Counted from the first letter of the stretch, positions 34,989 through 47,546 are shown. The stretch is DNA of 64,000 bases from Luidia sarsii (GCA_949987565.1 OX465111.1:16342359-16406358); one strand, 5' to 3'. Numbers and translations are program-made. Notes: a model not told the origin generated them from the letters alone.

Positions 34989-35466
34989 CTTGAACACTTT
35001 ATCCTTTTCGCCAAAGTTGAGAAGAAATCTTGGTGTTTTGGGTTCCCCAAACCCGTACGCAGTACACACAATCTTCGTGTGGCTAGATCCCAATGCTTCA
35101 CTGCGCATAATCAGAAAAGGTGTTTGTTTACGTACACATCTGGCCCATAGCAACTGGCCCTGAGAGTTGCTAAAACTGGCCGAGAAGGGTTCTTAATGAT
35201 GGTTTACAAACAAATAGTTGAACAAATGGAAATATTGAAGTTTAAAACATCTAATATAGCCCATTCTGAAATTCTAAAGTCAAAAAAAGTGTAATTAAAT
35301 CGAGTTTTTTATAGCTGATGAATTCGCTAATCAAAAGAGGGCGCTCTTCATAAGAAATGAAGAAATTGTGCAGTCAAGAGAGGGCGACATTGTGAGTTAA
35401 TATGCAAATTAATGTCATTGTTACCGATGAAACTTTGTCAACAAAAAGTTACTTTTGCTGTAGCGC
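34989..35466. promoter_or_regulatory. Shared head-to-head promoter of ODAD3 and gene A
   Basis: 478 bp between the divergent start codons. It holds an octamer ATGCAAAT (about 35403), an AGAGGGCGCTC block at 35337 and an AGAGGGCGAC block at 35383. AGCAAC (35150) and GTTGCT (35166) are half-sites of the RFX X-box but have the wrong orientation and spacing for a standard X-box. The sharing is inferred from layout. Confidence 0.5.
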
Positions 35467-35523
35467 ATGACTGAGGTGGACTGTCAGGAGCATCGCGAAA
35501 CCTTGTTTTTTTCTCGAGGAGTC

Positions 35524-38500
35524 ATGGCAGAAAGCGGTACAAACGAGAAGTGTAGCCAGCTAGAGGCGGCCCAGATGGCTAAGCAGATTCGGGAGCAGCA
35601 CGAGAGCAGCGGCTCTGTCATGTTCCGTCAGGGGCCGCGTGGGTTGGGACCGGCCTCAGCCCCCACGGGCCTGCTCTCGTCCGAGCGACTGGCCAGCCTC
35701 TACGAGGTGGACTACTCAGCCAAGACCGCCAAGCCATCTGAGCCTCGACCTTGCTCCGTGACCAGACGGAACAACCCTCATCCATCTCACGTAAGGATAT
35801 CAAGCAATTCTTTCCATCGCTCTGTTTAAAATTAAGAGGGCCTAAAAATAGAATCCTCGCACTCTAGTCTTCCTGATGACCATTTTTCAACCTAAAAGAA
35901 AGACCTTCTTGACTCGAAAATATTTCTTCTGGCCCTCTGATTTTAAAAGCACTCGAGTAAAAGTAAGTTTGCAACAGTTTCGGATTTTCTTTTTCTAATA
36001 ATAATAATAATAATACCATTTTCTTTTTCAAATAATACTTTCTTTGTAGTTTTAAGCCCAGTCTCATCAACCCATCAGTGTCTCAGCTGGTACACGTACA
36101 CCTGACCGAAGCGAAATTAAACATTTTGTAATTATTATTATAACAATAACACTGGGTTATTCAATTAAATAAATCATAGGCCTACAACAAAGCTTAATCA
36201 CAACCTGTTTGGACCAGGTTATTACTTCAACTCTGAATATTTATAGCTACTCCAATTCATTGGCCCATTTCGGTTTGATCGTATACAATTATTTCAATTT
36301 AGTGCTATCCTTCGTAACGGATACAGGCACAATAATGTTGAGCATTACTTTGAGTGACGTGCGCTGGTGGTATTTTTCCCAGAACTTTTAAAGGTTATTC
36401 TTAAAATTTGATTTTACAAATAATTATTGTGTAATGCACAGTAGGCCTAGGCTTTATGGGATTCGACCAAATCCAAAAAAGTCAAACCTTTGGAATGACT
36501 TGTCTTTCTTCTATTATGCAAATAGCTTTAGGATATTATTGGAACCTGAAAGACAAAACTAAAGAAATTGATTGGCAGAAAGGCAGAATTCCTAGTGTTA
36601 TCTCCAAGCCCAAAACTAATACTATACTACATGTATCTGATAAGAACATTTTGCTGGCATGTACATACTTAAAAGATTTGAGATAAATGAAATAACTACG
36701 AGGACTATTTATACAGATGAGTTTAAGGAATGGAAACAAATCTTAGTGTAAATATTTGACCTATATTGAGTCTTGTACTATTGGATTATTAGTAGTAGAC
36801 GAGGATCAAGAGTAGACCGTCAACGATATGCAAGGTCCAGTTTGGAACTAATCACCCAGACGATTTCTTGTTTCGAACACCAAGCCGTGTTTCACAAGAT
36901 GTACATTATCTGGACACGAAACATACACCGTGTTTATGGCAACTACTTTGTTGATTGTTAGGTTGTGTAGCGTCGCCTTGAGTAAACGTCTGGAGCGAGC
37001 TCTCACCCCTTGAAATATACATTGCATACGATTAATATTTGATTACGTGGATACATTTCAGGAGTGACGGGTTTAGAAAGGCTCGCGTGTGGGTGAGGCG
37101 GGAGCCGCCTTCGCGATCATTTCCATGACAAAGGCAATGATTCAATCAGACATGCACGTACACCTTTGCCGCCAGGAATTCCTGGCTCGCAAACAGGGTC
37201 AAAGCTTGGTTCAGAGGAATTTCAGGGGAATCTTAGTTGTGTCTTGCCAGTATAGTCTGACAACCAAGACACGTACGTAGGCCTGTAATTATAGACAGTA
37301 CCGGTATATGATTAGTTTGTGATCTTTCAGTTTCTTATAGTCACGAGCTTCCTATCACGTAGACATCACTAATCCCACAATAATAGTATTAATACCCGGT
37401 TTGCGTCTGGCAGCAAAGTTTCGAACCACCGATGGAGAGTGTACAACCCAGAAAGATAAACCAATTTTGTTTTACATCGCAACCAGATGTCTCCGGATCC
37501 ATGGGTCACCAAAACAAAATACGCCATTAACTCCAGTTCGTTATCACATTCTGATTGTTGCCCGGCTTTAAGTTACTGAACGCGTCGGCATCGAGGCAAT
37601 AAAATGACAAAATGACGTATAGGACCCACGTGTAAATTGCGTCATCGAATCAAGGTAGATATAAACCTATCAAATCGTGGACAAATCTCGTTCAGACCAA
37701 GCCTGAATTAACTATCGGTATTGTGATCATAAATCGTTGCTTCGCGCGAAGATTTCTGTTGTACCGGGCACGGAAATCCACAATCAAGAATATTGGCTCT
37801 AACACTGATAATTATTAGTCCATCTTTTGAGCTCAAACTAATTTGAGGAAGGGTGTCAAAATCGTCTGTCCTTTAGAAATTTGGTCTAGGATTGTAGCCT
37901 ATTGCGTGAGTATTCTAAAGTTTATAGTCTGAATGAATAAAAGCTATATCATTGACCAGGGCCATAATCATCTTCCGAGCTAGCCGCTGAAGCATAGAAT
38001 ATATCTATAACTCAGAAAATATTTTGGGGCTCTTCAAGAAATCAATCAATCAATTAATTAATTCAATGCTTTGGTTAAATTATTTCTTGCTCAGTACGAA
38101 ATCCCCAGAATCCAGAATTTAACTGAAAATTTTAAGTTTCAAACCACCGTTACTTCAGAAGTTCCAATAATTATTCATGGCAGGGAAATATAACAAGATA
38201 GTGGGCGGCCGGGTTACAGAAGGAAAAAAAATACTACATGTACTTCGCTTTAGGTAAAATCTGTATGAGCTTTCGCAGAAACTAACAGTAATACAGTTAT
38301 CTTAAAATTTAGTGGGCCTGACGTTTTGATCCTAGCAGGACCTTTCTCAAAGGCAAGTGACAAGGACAAAACTTGTCATTGTCACTCTGCATTTGAGAAA
38401 GGTCCTGCTTGGATCGAAACGTCAGGCCCACTAAATTTTAAGATTTACATTTTGGTAATTTTAGTCAGTAAGAAGTTTGCAACATTTTTGTATATCAAAT

Positions 38501-41500
38501 TAAGTAATACAGTTACTATTAAAACTATTAAAACTATTAAAGTATTAAAACTATTGTAAACTATTTTGGTCTAGATCGGAGTGCAACTCTCAAGATGAAA
38601 AAAAAATGGCATAATTTTCATTGCAAACTTTTTACTGTCACAAAACACCGTATAATACTGTTAACTTCTGAAGATGAATCCTCCCCGTCCCCGATGTAAT
38701 TACCAAGACAGATCCCCTTTGTATTGACAGTTATTGTGTACGTCTCCCTGGAATAATAGGCGATCGAAGTTGGGGGACAATTCGGCAACAGGTTGTTGGT
38801 TTCGCGCCGGTGCGCTCCTGAATGATTGACCCCACACGGCGCGCCCACAGCAGCTAACGACCCCTGGGCCACGCGTTGTACCCTTAGCAACGGGACACAA
38901 AGATCAGCTGTGTAGTGAGTGTCCCGTGCTGGGATTGGTATAGTGGCACTGAGTACACTATTCACTAAACGTTAAAAACACAGCATTACTGGTCCCCCGT
39001 TTCCGTTTAAATTGGGGATTTCGGCGACATATCCCAGCTTAGGGGTCAGAATGTAGACCGGTTTTCCCTTAGATCTCTTCCCCAAAGTTTTTCGTTGGAC
39101 AGACGGACAGTTATGGCAGCCCCTGCAGAATCGGTAGGTGTGATGAAAACTTGTGTACACGATGTAATCTTATCACGAACAATTGGACCCGTGATAGTTA
39201 CACTTGGCTTAATTTAACTCGATTTGTAGAACGTGTATATTATTAGCTTCTAAATATTATGAGTATAATGCATGTACGAGCATGTAGGGCCTACATGCAA
39301 ATCCATCTTTGAACACCAGGAGTGGACGTCTTTGATTGAAGAATTGCATTTCTGCCCCAATTGATGTAGGTATGATCCCAGCTACAAGTAGTGATCGAGT
39401 ACAACAATGTGCAATTTTTTTTCTCGGGTTTTCAACTTTTCATTCAGAAAACTCTAAGAATAAATTATGTTACTGTCAGTACTAAAACTGATTTAATAAA
39501 CAAGATATCTAATAACATAATTTCTTTTCATTAACCCAGTACTGCTCACACCACTAAGACAAAGGTGATCAATCAAAAAGTTAGCATAATATTAAAGAGT
39601 AAAGAAAATTTTACCAGTGCACCTGTACCAATACATTGAACAAATGTTTGGAATCCAATCACAGTCAAACTTCTCTTTACCTCTCTTTACTCAAGTGGGT
39701 TTCAGTTTCCTTCCCTCTGTTCATTTCAAATCCAGATTTTTAGAGAGACATGTTGTTCTCACTCATGTTGTTTACAATAAATTAAAAACTATAATTCATA
39801 AAAATAAACAATATAGTACGTTGTATTTGTAACAAAATAATTACTGGTAATAAATAAAGTCATTTAAAAAAAAAAAATCTCATTTTGATTATGGCTAAGC
39901 GTAGTATGTTATCCACCTCCAAACACAAATCTGGTCCAAAAAAAAAGCATATTGAAATACTGTGTATATGTACTTCAATTCTCATTAAATTTGGGAATCC
40001 CTTGCATTAACGAGAATTGTCTTCAACTTGGATAATGGATGAAGTATCACAAAAGAAAATATATCTCTTCAATGGTCTGCCAAAATAGTTGACAATAATT
40101 AACAAGAATAGCACAACAAGTGTATGCCTTACATGTTCAAAGTAAGCTGGGTCTGGATTGACTGACATGTCTGTTATTTTTTGCAATATAGCATCGATCT
40201 GCCCGCACTAGAATTTAGGGTTGGCATAGGGACACCCTACAGTTTACAGACATAGCTCAAGACATGAAATTCAGATCAACTTTCCATACTCAACAAGTTA
40301 TACAGTGTACCACAATACCATGATTTCAGAACTCGCGGCCGCTAGAAATAGCAGTCCTGCCACCGGAAACCATTAGGCTTTGTGAGCTAAAATGATGAGA
40401 AAAGTACAACCAATACCCTGTACTAAAGCAGCATTGTTCAGGGTCCCAAGTAACCCATTTGGGCATCTTAAATGTTGTTATGGTGGCTTGGCTGGTGAAA
40501 TGGAAAAACAGACCTATTTAAGATGGTCTTTACCATCAAATGGCTGTTTCTTAAATGCATGTAGTGAAAGGATGTACATGTAAATGTTGTCCTAAAAGTA
40601 CACATTCCTGACCAAACACTTTTCCATACCCCTTTCCATATCCCATGTCTTTTACTGTAAACTGTTTACACAGTAGTCGGGGAAGGCTGTTTGAGGTTTC
40701 TAGTCAGACACTCCCTAAGGCCTTTTGTCAATATTAGTGTGTTTGCACAGACTACACACTAGTACATAGACTAGGCCAGACTCCATGTACATGCATGCTT
40801 GTCACTCTGTTGAAAGACTCCTATAAACAAGTGGCTTGGCTTGGTTCTATGGCAACCATTTCCTACCTCCATGTGGCAACTGTATTGTGTATTCTGATAA
40901 TGGGCAATTCCATGGTAACTTATGTTTCATGTAAAGTGACGTTAACATATTTCTTGATCAATAAATCTTGAAGGACTTCAATAAATGTGTTAATGGAATC
41001 AGTAAGTATACCTCTTTAGAATCCTTGAAATGCATGAAAATATGCAAAAAAGAGGTACCCGTAACAATACATTAAAAAATAGACACCAACCCGTGGAATT
41101 GTCCTATTGCATGTACTCTGTAAGTTGTACTTACGCTACATTATTGGACTTTGTCTGGCTACCTTTTTGTTTGCATGCCTTGGAAGTCCGTGTCCGAATT
41201 CAGTGGCTGTGACTTGACACCTCATCAAATATTACGTTGCATTTCCATTGCATTTACTTTTGTCATTCTGTTCTTGTGGTAGTTTGACTAAGGTAAAAGG
41301 CCAATGGGAATACTGCTTTAGATGGACACTCAAGAAAAAGGGTAAAGGTGCAGTCCTGGGTTCAGACATATGGAGGAGAGAGTTTGTAAGGACAAGTGTT
41401 TGAAGTGATGTTTTAGCTTTCTTTAATGTACATCCGATTTCCTCATGATAGTTGGGTCATATACCTCCATGGTTGGGTGTACATTATTGTTTGCCCACAA

Positions 41501-44500
41501 TTTCAATATGCCTCACACACACTGCCAACAAAAGTAGGATTAGGAGTGGAATTAGTCCCTAAGGAGGCTGGTACTGGCTTGTAAGAAGGATCATCCCTTC
41601 TTGGACTATTAAGATAATCCCTATCTACTTGAGAACCAAGGGCAATTAATCCCTATTCATCCCTGTACCCTAGCATCATGTTGGCAAACAGAATCCTGCA
41701 CAATATGTACAATTAGCACTGTACATCTGGTGCTATATTTTAATACAGATCTTTCGTATTGTAGTCAAGTGTTTGAGTACATGTACCGGTATATAAAAAG
41801 TCTTAAAATTTAGTGGGCCTGACGTTTCGATCCTAGCTGGACCTTTCTCAAAGGCAGAGGACTCTGCCTTTGAGAAAGGTCCTGCTAGGATCGAAACGTC
41901 AGGCCCACTAAATTTTAAGATTTACATTTTGGTAATTTTAGTCAGTAAGCAGTTTGCAACATTTTTGTATATCACCGGTATATATAAAAAGACTTACTAG
42001 GCCTCATAGGATAAGCATAGCCTGCCATCTTGTTTCACTCTATTCAGATGTTCATGCATTGGAAGGTGCCAACACGCCTCATTGTGAATGAGCCTTCCTA
42101 TCAAGAGCAGAAGGCAAGGCTACTACTGGACAGCAAGCAGCGCTTCTATGAGGATGTCAACGGTGAACGCAAGTGTAAGTGGGAACACTGAGGGCAGGGG
42201 GGAAGGCAGCAGTTTCTAAATCCAAATTTAAAAACGTAGAAGTCAAGGGTTTGATTAATGAAATTATGATTTATTAAAACTATAATTTATCATAGTTACA
42301 ACTGATGACATTGTGCTGTCATACAATGACATCCTCTATGATCATCTGTAAGTTACGGTGACATTGGTGAAATCAAAATTATTTTTATTACTTGTAACCT
42401 AACAAAAAAAAAGTCATCTGAATTTGACCGAAATGGGCTATCCAAAAATCTGTTTGGCCAAATCAAACTTTGCTTAGTTGCCCTGTACAATACTGCAATC
42501 CATGATATGTGCAATCTGCAATTATTCTGATCTTACAGACACCAGTGGGAGTAGCAACGATGTCCTGAGAGAGGTGGGCAAGCTGCGTGAAATGAACCCC
42601 AGTCTGCTGCCCTCACGCCGCACGCTGCGCACCTCCACCACGCACCACACACCTCCCTACGGCATGCTAAAGCACTCCCGAGAGAAGGAGCTGGAGGAGG
42701 AACTCCTGAAGGCGACGAAAAAAACGGCAAGTCAGAGGGCCATGGCACCTGCAGGTAAGAGAACGATCGGTCAGAGAGAAGTTAGACTATGCTTAACTTA
42801 TGGCCAATGATATGAATATCATGTTATATCTATGATGCAATGCGGTCCCCGCCGCTATACATTATTCAAATCCACCACACGACCTCGACCAGCTCGGTGG
42901 TCCAGTGGTTAATACGTCCATACTAGAAATCGGGAGTCGTGGGTTTGAATCCTGCCCGAGCTGCCTCAAATATTTTTATGAGGCACCAGGCAAAGCACTA
43001 AGCACTCGGTGTTTATCACGTCAAACAAGGGCTAAACCTCATTGAATGATATGAACAGACCATGCCAGAATGACTCTTAAGTCAGATCAGTGACATAATG
43101 TGGGGATGTCAGTTGCGCATTTGAAGTGTATAATTGAAAGTAAACAAATTACTTAGTCTAAGAAAATTTATGATTATGGCCATTGCAGTCCTGTCATGAA
43201 AATCATGCATTGCCACCATGTGCATAATCTCGTTTTTGATCAAGACTGCTTCCTATCTCCTGTTGATGGGCAGACTGCAGAGCACACACAACCCTACTAA
43301 AGTTACTAGCTCTTCTCAGAGTCTTACGTGTACTTTCTCACAAAAGAGAGATTGTGTGCAGTCACAGTGCTAGGACCTTTCTCAAAGGCCAAAGTTCCCA
43401 CTAGGATTGAAATGTCAGGCCCACTAAACTTTGAGATTTGCATTTTGGTCATTTCAGTCAGTAAGAAGTTTGCAACATTTTTGTATATATTACTCTATTT
43501 TTTACAGTTCCCAAGTTACCCTCAGTTCCAAACTCACCATCTACACTGATGGCAAATGCTGACATCAACACCCAGGTAAGCATACATGTACTAAGCCCTG
43601 TCACCTGAGGTATTTTTTACAGTCAAAACAATCCTGAGCTTTGCATTTTAAAGTCAAAGGTATATTTTGTATCTAAAAGTTCCACTTGCATACTCTCAGT
43701 ATTTATTCACAAAGGAAAGGAAAATTTTCTTGGAAATTTAATAAATTGAAAAAGTGAAAAAGATTAACCAGCCTGTACCACCTCAGCTGGCAACCAAATG
43801 GCTGGATACAGGTAGAGCAGGTGCCAATTTCATAGAGCCGCTTAAGCGTGAAAATCTGCTAAGCAGGAAAAGTCTCCCTCGTGTAAACAGGATGACAAAC
43901 CGCACCGCGATGTGATGTCAAATCAATTGCTTTTGACTTGTCTTCCACTCTTCTTTACTTAGCAGGAAACAAAAGTGAGGTTTGGGTTGGCAAGGTGATC
44001 CTACAAACCCTGACTTTTTGTGCTTAAGCAGATTTTGGCGCTTAAGCGGCTCTATGAAATTTACCCCAGTGCTGGCAGTATTCACATCTGAATGAAAATG
44101 GGGATGTGATCCTTGGACATCATTCAACAGTTTAATGCTGACATATGTTTGCTACAATCCTCAGATTTCGCGTAACCTGAAGCCACGGGCCGTACCAGCA
44201 GCACAGAACTGGCTGAAGACGGCAGGCATCAGTGAGACAAACATCATCAACAACGCCATGACTGCAGCTGACCTAGACCGCTCCCTCAACCGCACTCTGC
44301 AACCAGATGCCAAGAAGGCTGTGGAAAAGTGGCTGTCCACTGCTAACGAAAGAGGTGATGTCCGCATACATGTTTACTTGCAAATCTAGCACTATGCTGT
44401 GTTGTACATTTAGCCAGTGATGGAACTACCCGGTATACCACTTTCTTTTGGATCAATGCATTTCAAGGCACTTCAGTGGCAAAACAGTACCTATCCATCA

Positions 44501-44522
44501 TCCTCATTTATCCAATCACTAT

Positions 44523-44556
<34 letters not shown>

Positions 44557-46014
44557 CTAATGAAGAGGATAGAAGTGGCAACACTTGTCCTTGTTTTGGA
44601 AAGCAAGAAATTATTTTCTGTACTCCCAGTAAAGACCAGTTGACTATCTGGAAAGGCCACCATCTAAGGGCTGCATATATAGGCCATAGCTCAGATTGTA
44701 AGAGTGCTCGTACACAAAACCAGAGATCTCGGGTTCGAGTCTTGGTCAAGTCAAAATTTCCTTTGCCATTTTTCAAAATTGTTTAAAAGTTCCCAGTCAG
44801 TTTTCTATTAAAAGCCATGTCAGGGTTCTCCATGAAAATCAAAATTCAAGTGATGGGAGCTTACATAATGAACAGTTGCCGGTATTCCAAAACAGCAAGC
44901 ACTGAGAGTACAGTGCTAAATACCCACTGGATATTGCAAACCCCCATTGAACTTCCTCTTATTCCACTTCAAAATAAAAAAAGAATGTCTTTGCATGGCA
45001 TGATTTCAGACCGTGAGGTGGCCATTGAGTTCTTTGGCTCTCTGGCTGGCAGCAAGCTGATGGGAGCTAAGGAGGTCATCTCAGATCACCAACTGCACAA
45101 GGACTGCAAGGGGAAAGCCACCTGCAAGATATGTGACGGAGCCCGTCTGCAAGAGGTCATGGATGCCCTTAAAAAGTGAGCCAAATCTTTTTCAGACCCT
45201 GTCTCAAAAATGAATAAATAAAGGCACACTGCCTTTGATAAAAGGTTCTGCTGGGATCAGAACGTCCCTTTGAGAAATATTCTGCTATGATCGAAATGGG
45301 ATTAGAACGTCCCTTTGTGAAATATTCTGCTATGATCGAAATGTGATTTGAGAAAGGTCTAGCTTTCTCAAATCAATCAGAAAAGTTCTACTAGGATTGA
45401 AAGTCAAACTTTGCTTAAGAGAGATCCAGATTGAAATATGTAGGCATGGTAGGTGTGGGAACTTCTTGTTTTTTCTTTCAAAAAAAAAATGCCTTTGAGT
45501 AAGGTTCTCCTAGGATTGAAATGTACCTTTGAGAAATCTCCTGCTTGGACCAAAATGCCCCTCTGAAAAAGGTCCCACTTGGATCAAAACCTTTTTTTTT
45601 CAGAAATGTCCAGCTAAAATCAACCTTTGAAAAAGTCGTACTGAGATCAAAATGCCAAGGCTCTAAATTTCAAATATTCAAGTTGAAGTCAGGTTCGGGT
45701 CAGAGTCTGCAGGGCTTTGTGTCACAGCTAAAGGGCGAGTCAACGATGGGTGTTGGAACTTCTTGTTTATTTTTTTCAGGGGTAAGCCAGTGGCCTCAGT
45801 CACGCTGAAGAAGGACCTCAAGAAGGGAGGACAGATGGACAGAAGGCTCCAGCTCTTGACCCCATACACCCGCAATCACAAGAACGAGTTCCAGACCTGG
45901 CACCACTTGCCTGTCTTCAAGCACACAGGACCCGTCTCCAACACCATCGCTCTCTTCACCCGTCCCCACCGTCCTGTTCCAAGGCATTTCACTATCCACC
46001 CAGAGTGGGAATAG
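35524..46014 (+). CDS. Unrecognised 422-residue protein (gene A), 7 exons, complete
   Basis: Not recognised. Exons 35524-35790, 42048-42174, 42539-42754, 43508-43575, 44165-44354, 45010-45175, 45780-46014; all phases agree. An upstream in-frame ATG at 35467 would add 19 residues. The protein starts MAESGTNEKCSQLEAAQMAK, is basic and mostly without predicted membrane segments. It has a helical block at 227-345 (NWLKTAGISETNIINNAMTA, then DREVAIEFFGSLAG) that ends in H316-X2-H319-X2-C322-X5-C328-X2-C331. The C-terminus has HNHK-type basic residues and FTRPHRPVPRHFTIHPEW. Aromatic/Pro-rich short motifs of this kind are common in ciliary microtubule inner proteins. Its divergent neighbour ODAD3 is ciliary, but a ciliary role is inference only. 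Sharp splice sites, uniform reading frame and lack of internal stops make it a real gene. Confidence 0.85.
38300..38502. mobile_element. Family D hairpin retroposon, 13-bp target duplication
   Basis: Inverted arms AGTGGGCCTGACGTTTTGAT and complement, plus the tail ending GCAACATTTTTGTATATC. Exact direct repeats AGTAATACAGTTA lie at 38287-38299 and 38503-38515. Confidence 0.85.
39113..39133 (+). other. Candidate alternative first exon of gene A
   Basis: ATG GCA GCC CCT GCA GAA TCG is followed at once by the donor GTAGGT. It is phase 0, the same as the regular exon 1, so it could splice to the exon at 42048 and give MAAPAES before MFMHWKVP. It follows a CpG-richer block (38750-38960) that also carries GTACCCTTAGCAAC, a near X-box. 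Speculative. Confidence 0.3.
41801..41973. mobile_element. Family D hairpin retroposon, best-preserved copy
   Basis: A near-perfect hairpin (TTAGTGGGCCTGACGTTTCG ... complement) of about 120 bp followed by a 53-bp tail. Direct repeats ACCGGTATATAAAAAG (41785-41800) and the same with one extra TA (41974-41991) flank it. Confidence 0.85.
42891..43055 (+). mobile_element. SINE derived from tRNA-Ser, copy 1
   Basis: The head retains tRNA-Ser features: AGTGGTTAA in the D arm, ACTAGAAATC (a Ser-AGA anticodon loop) and a B box GGTTTGAATCC (42942-42952). GCTCGG pairs with CCGAGC as a residual acceptor stem. The body after it (GCACTAAGCACTCGGTG and following) is shared with the copy at 52836. The anticodon stem no longer pairs, so it is not a working tRNA gene. 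Confidence 0.75.
43825..44062. mobile_element. Foldback MITE (family G)
   Basis: Inverted ends AATTTCATAGAGCCGCTTAA and its complement at 44043-44062, with inner pairs AATCTGCT(T)AAGCA. About 238 bp in gene A intron 4. A partial copy with GCTTAAGCTGCTCTATGAAA lies at 47155-47178. Confidence 0.75.
44525..44553. repeat. T29 homopolymer
   Basis: 29 consecutive T in gene A intron 5. It may be the end of a reverse-oriented retroposon; no target duplication was identified. Confidence 0.9.
44672..44815 (+). mobile_element. tRNA-derived SINE, second family
   Basis: A-box-like TAGCTCAGATTGT, B-box-like GGTTCGAGTCT, then the family tail TTTGCCATTTTTCAAAATTG and AAAAGTTCCCAGTCAGTTTT. The tail recurs at 9490, 54050, 60840 and 63250. 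Confidence 0.75.
45220..45600. repeat. Tandemly decayed family D arm units
   Basis: At least six diverged copies of a unit like CCTTTGAGAAATATTCTGCT followed by (A/G)GGATCAAAA in one orientation. This suggests tandem growth of the family D arm inside gene A intron 6. Confidence 0.6.
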
Positions 46015-46281
46015 AGCTTCGACCATTTCAGTTTGACTTCAGATTCATCAAATTAATTTAAAGACTTAACTGACCACTTACAGACTGATTAGAACGATTG
46101 TGTTTGACAAGAAACAAAACAAAATAACAAAACCAATATGATTCTGTTCAATTGAGACTCTATTTTTGGCCATTTAGTAAACAGTGAAACTGTGCTGATA
46201 CATGTAGGCTACCAATTAACACAAAACATAGATGAGTGCTCCAGGAAGATTGCAAAAATCACTACGACAGCACATTGAAGA

Positions 46282-46287
46282 AATAAA
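46282..46287 (+). terminator. Candidate gene A polyadenylation signal AATAAA
   Basis: First AATAAA after the stop, 267 bases downstream. A second at 46951-46956 is an alternative distal signal. Confidence 0.5.
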
Positions 46288-47219
46288 TGCTTTAGTTACA
46301 GACATGCAAATTTATGCATCTTCAATGCATATTCATGGCAAAAGATGCATATTCATGATAACATTTTAGGTATTTTGGTGGAATTTTGGAATCAAGTCAT
46401 ACTGTCATTTGTTTGTTGTGTAGACATTTTAGACAGTTCACATAATTATGATCAACCAAAATAATGAAATGTTTTTTATTGATCATTTAATTTGTCAAAG
46501 ATAAAAAAGGTGCTGACATGCTTTTGGTTTATCAAAGTATTTTTCTATCCTCTGTCAAGTAAAAATTTCTACTTTGAGTGATTTTTTTTATACTTTTGTG
46601 TGGTCAAGTAAATGCACATTCTGCAGCTACATGTAAGTTCTACAATCTACATGTAACTTTATGTTTACTGAATGATTTTGATAAGATATCTTTTACAAAA
46701 ACTAGTTTTTATGTTCTCTGGAAAAATCATTCAGCTAACCCACATGATCTATATATGCTTAAAGTGTGTGTTTGATATTTTTGGCTTCCATGTATCAGAG
46801 TTTTTGAAAAATAAATATCGAGAAAAATGTGTCGCTGTCATGTGTCATTTTACTTATTTTTTTATAATGAATATTTTAATTACCCGGTAGGTTTTTTGGC
46901 GACGTGTTAAGATTCAAAGTATTATTTGTTACTCTAACACATAATACTCCAATAAAGATATTTTGCTCCAGCTGGAAAACCCTATTATTTTAATAAAAAC
47001 AGGATGCAAACCAACAAATCCACAAGTATTTCACGCTCAGCTATCGGCACCCTATATTTGAATTGAAGTCAAACACAAAAAGTATCTCATGAACAAAATT
47101 ATGATTAACAATCTTAATTTAGCCAAGCAAGAATGTCCGTGCTTAGCAGTTTTTCATGCTTAAGCTGCTCTATGAAATTGAGCCCATATCTACTAAAGGT
47201 AGTTTATACTCCATGGTTT

Positions 47220-47435
47220 ATAGACAGACTGTGTGACCAATGTTTACATGCCATCACGTGACTTTTTCGCATCTCATTTGGTGTGGAACAGGAGTGGAAA
47301 TTAGCAAAGAAGACTATAATATTGTTCACATTCATCATGTACATTTCCATCATTGCTCTGTGCCAAATGAGATGAAAAAATACCCACTATAAGACACGTG
47401 ATGGCACATAAACCATGGTCATACAATCGGTCTAT
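47220..47435. mobile_element. Foldback element with CACGTG-containing arms
   Basis: Arms ATAGACAGACTGTGTGA, GCCATCACGTGAC and CATCTCATTTGG face CCAAATGAGATG, CACGTGATGGC and ATCGGTCTAT. The arms are imperfect (about 65 bp each) around a 60-bp centre. The family was not seen elsewhere in the window. Confidence 0.6.
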
Positions 47436-47546
47436 TGAGCAGACCCGATTAATAATTAACAGTAATTAACAGTATATATTGTATATAATGTACATTGTCT
47501 TATTGCAGACCTACACTCACCTGATGCTCCTATGAACAGATTCATC

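Larger units (their letters stand above)
35791..42047. other. Gene A intron 1, 6.3 kb
   Basis: The longest intron in the window. It holds a microsatellite (ATA, about 35998-36014), a family D element at 38300, a GC- and CpG-richer island at 38750-39130 with a possible alternative first exon, and a second family D element at 41801. No other coding signal was recognised. Confidence 0.7.
46015..47546. other. Convergent 3' region between gene A and SWI5
   Basis: 1.5 kb, AT-rich, with gene A 3' untranslated sequence, poly(A) signals at 46282 and 46951, a partial family G MITE and one large foldback. No gene was recognised. Confidence 0.7.

Noticed and set aside
35135..35175. An RFX X-box in the ODAD3/gene A promoter
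   Set aside because: The AGCAAC and GTTGCT half-sites are everted and 10-11 bases apart, not the X-box arrangement with 0-3 bases.
38618..38965. A minus-strand gene in the GC-richer block of gene A intron 1
   Set aside because: No family similarity, no convincing splice sites and no codon pattern like the neighbouring genes.
42891..42963. A functional tRNA-Ser gene
   Set aside because: The anticodon stem does not pair, and the sequence continues into a body shared with a second dispersed copy; it is a SINE head.
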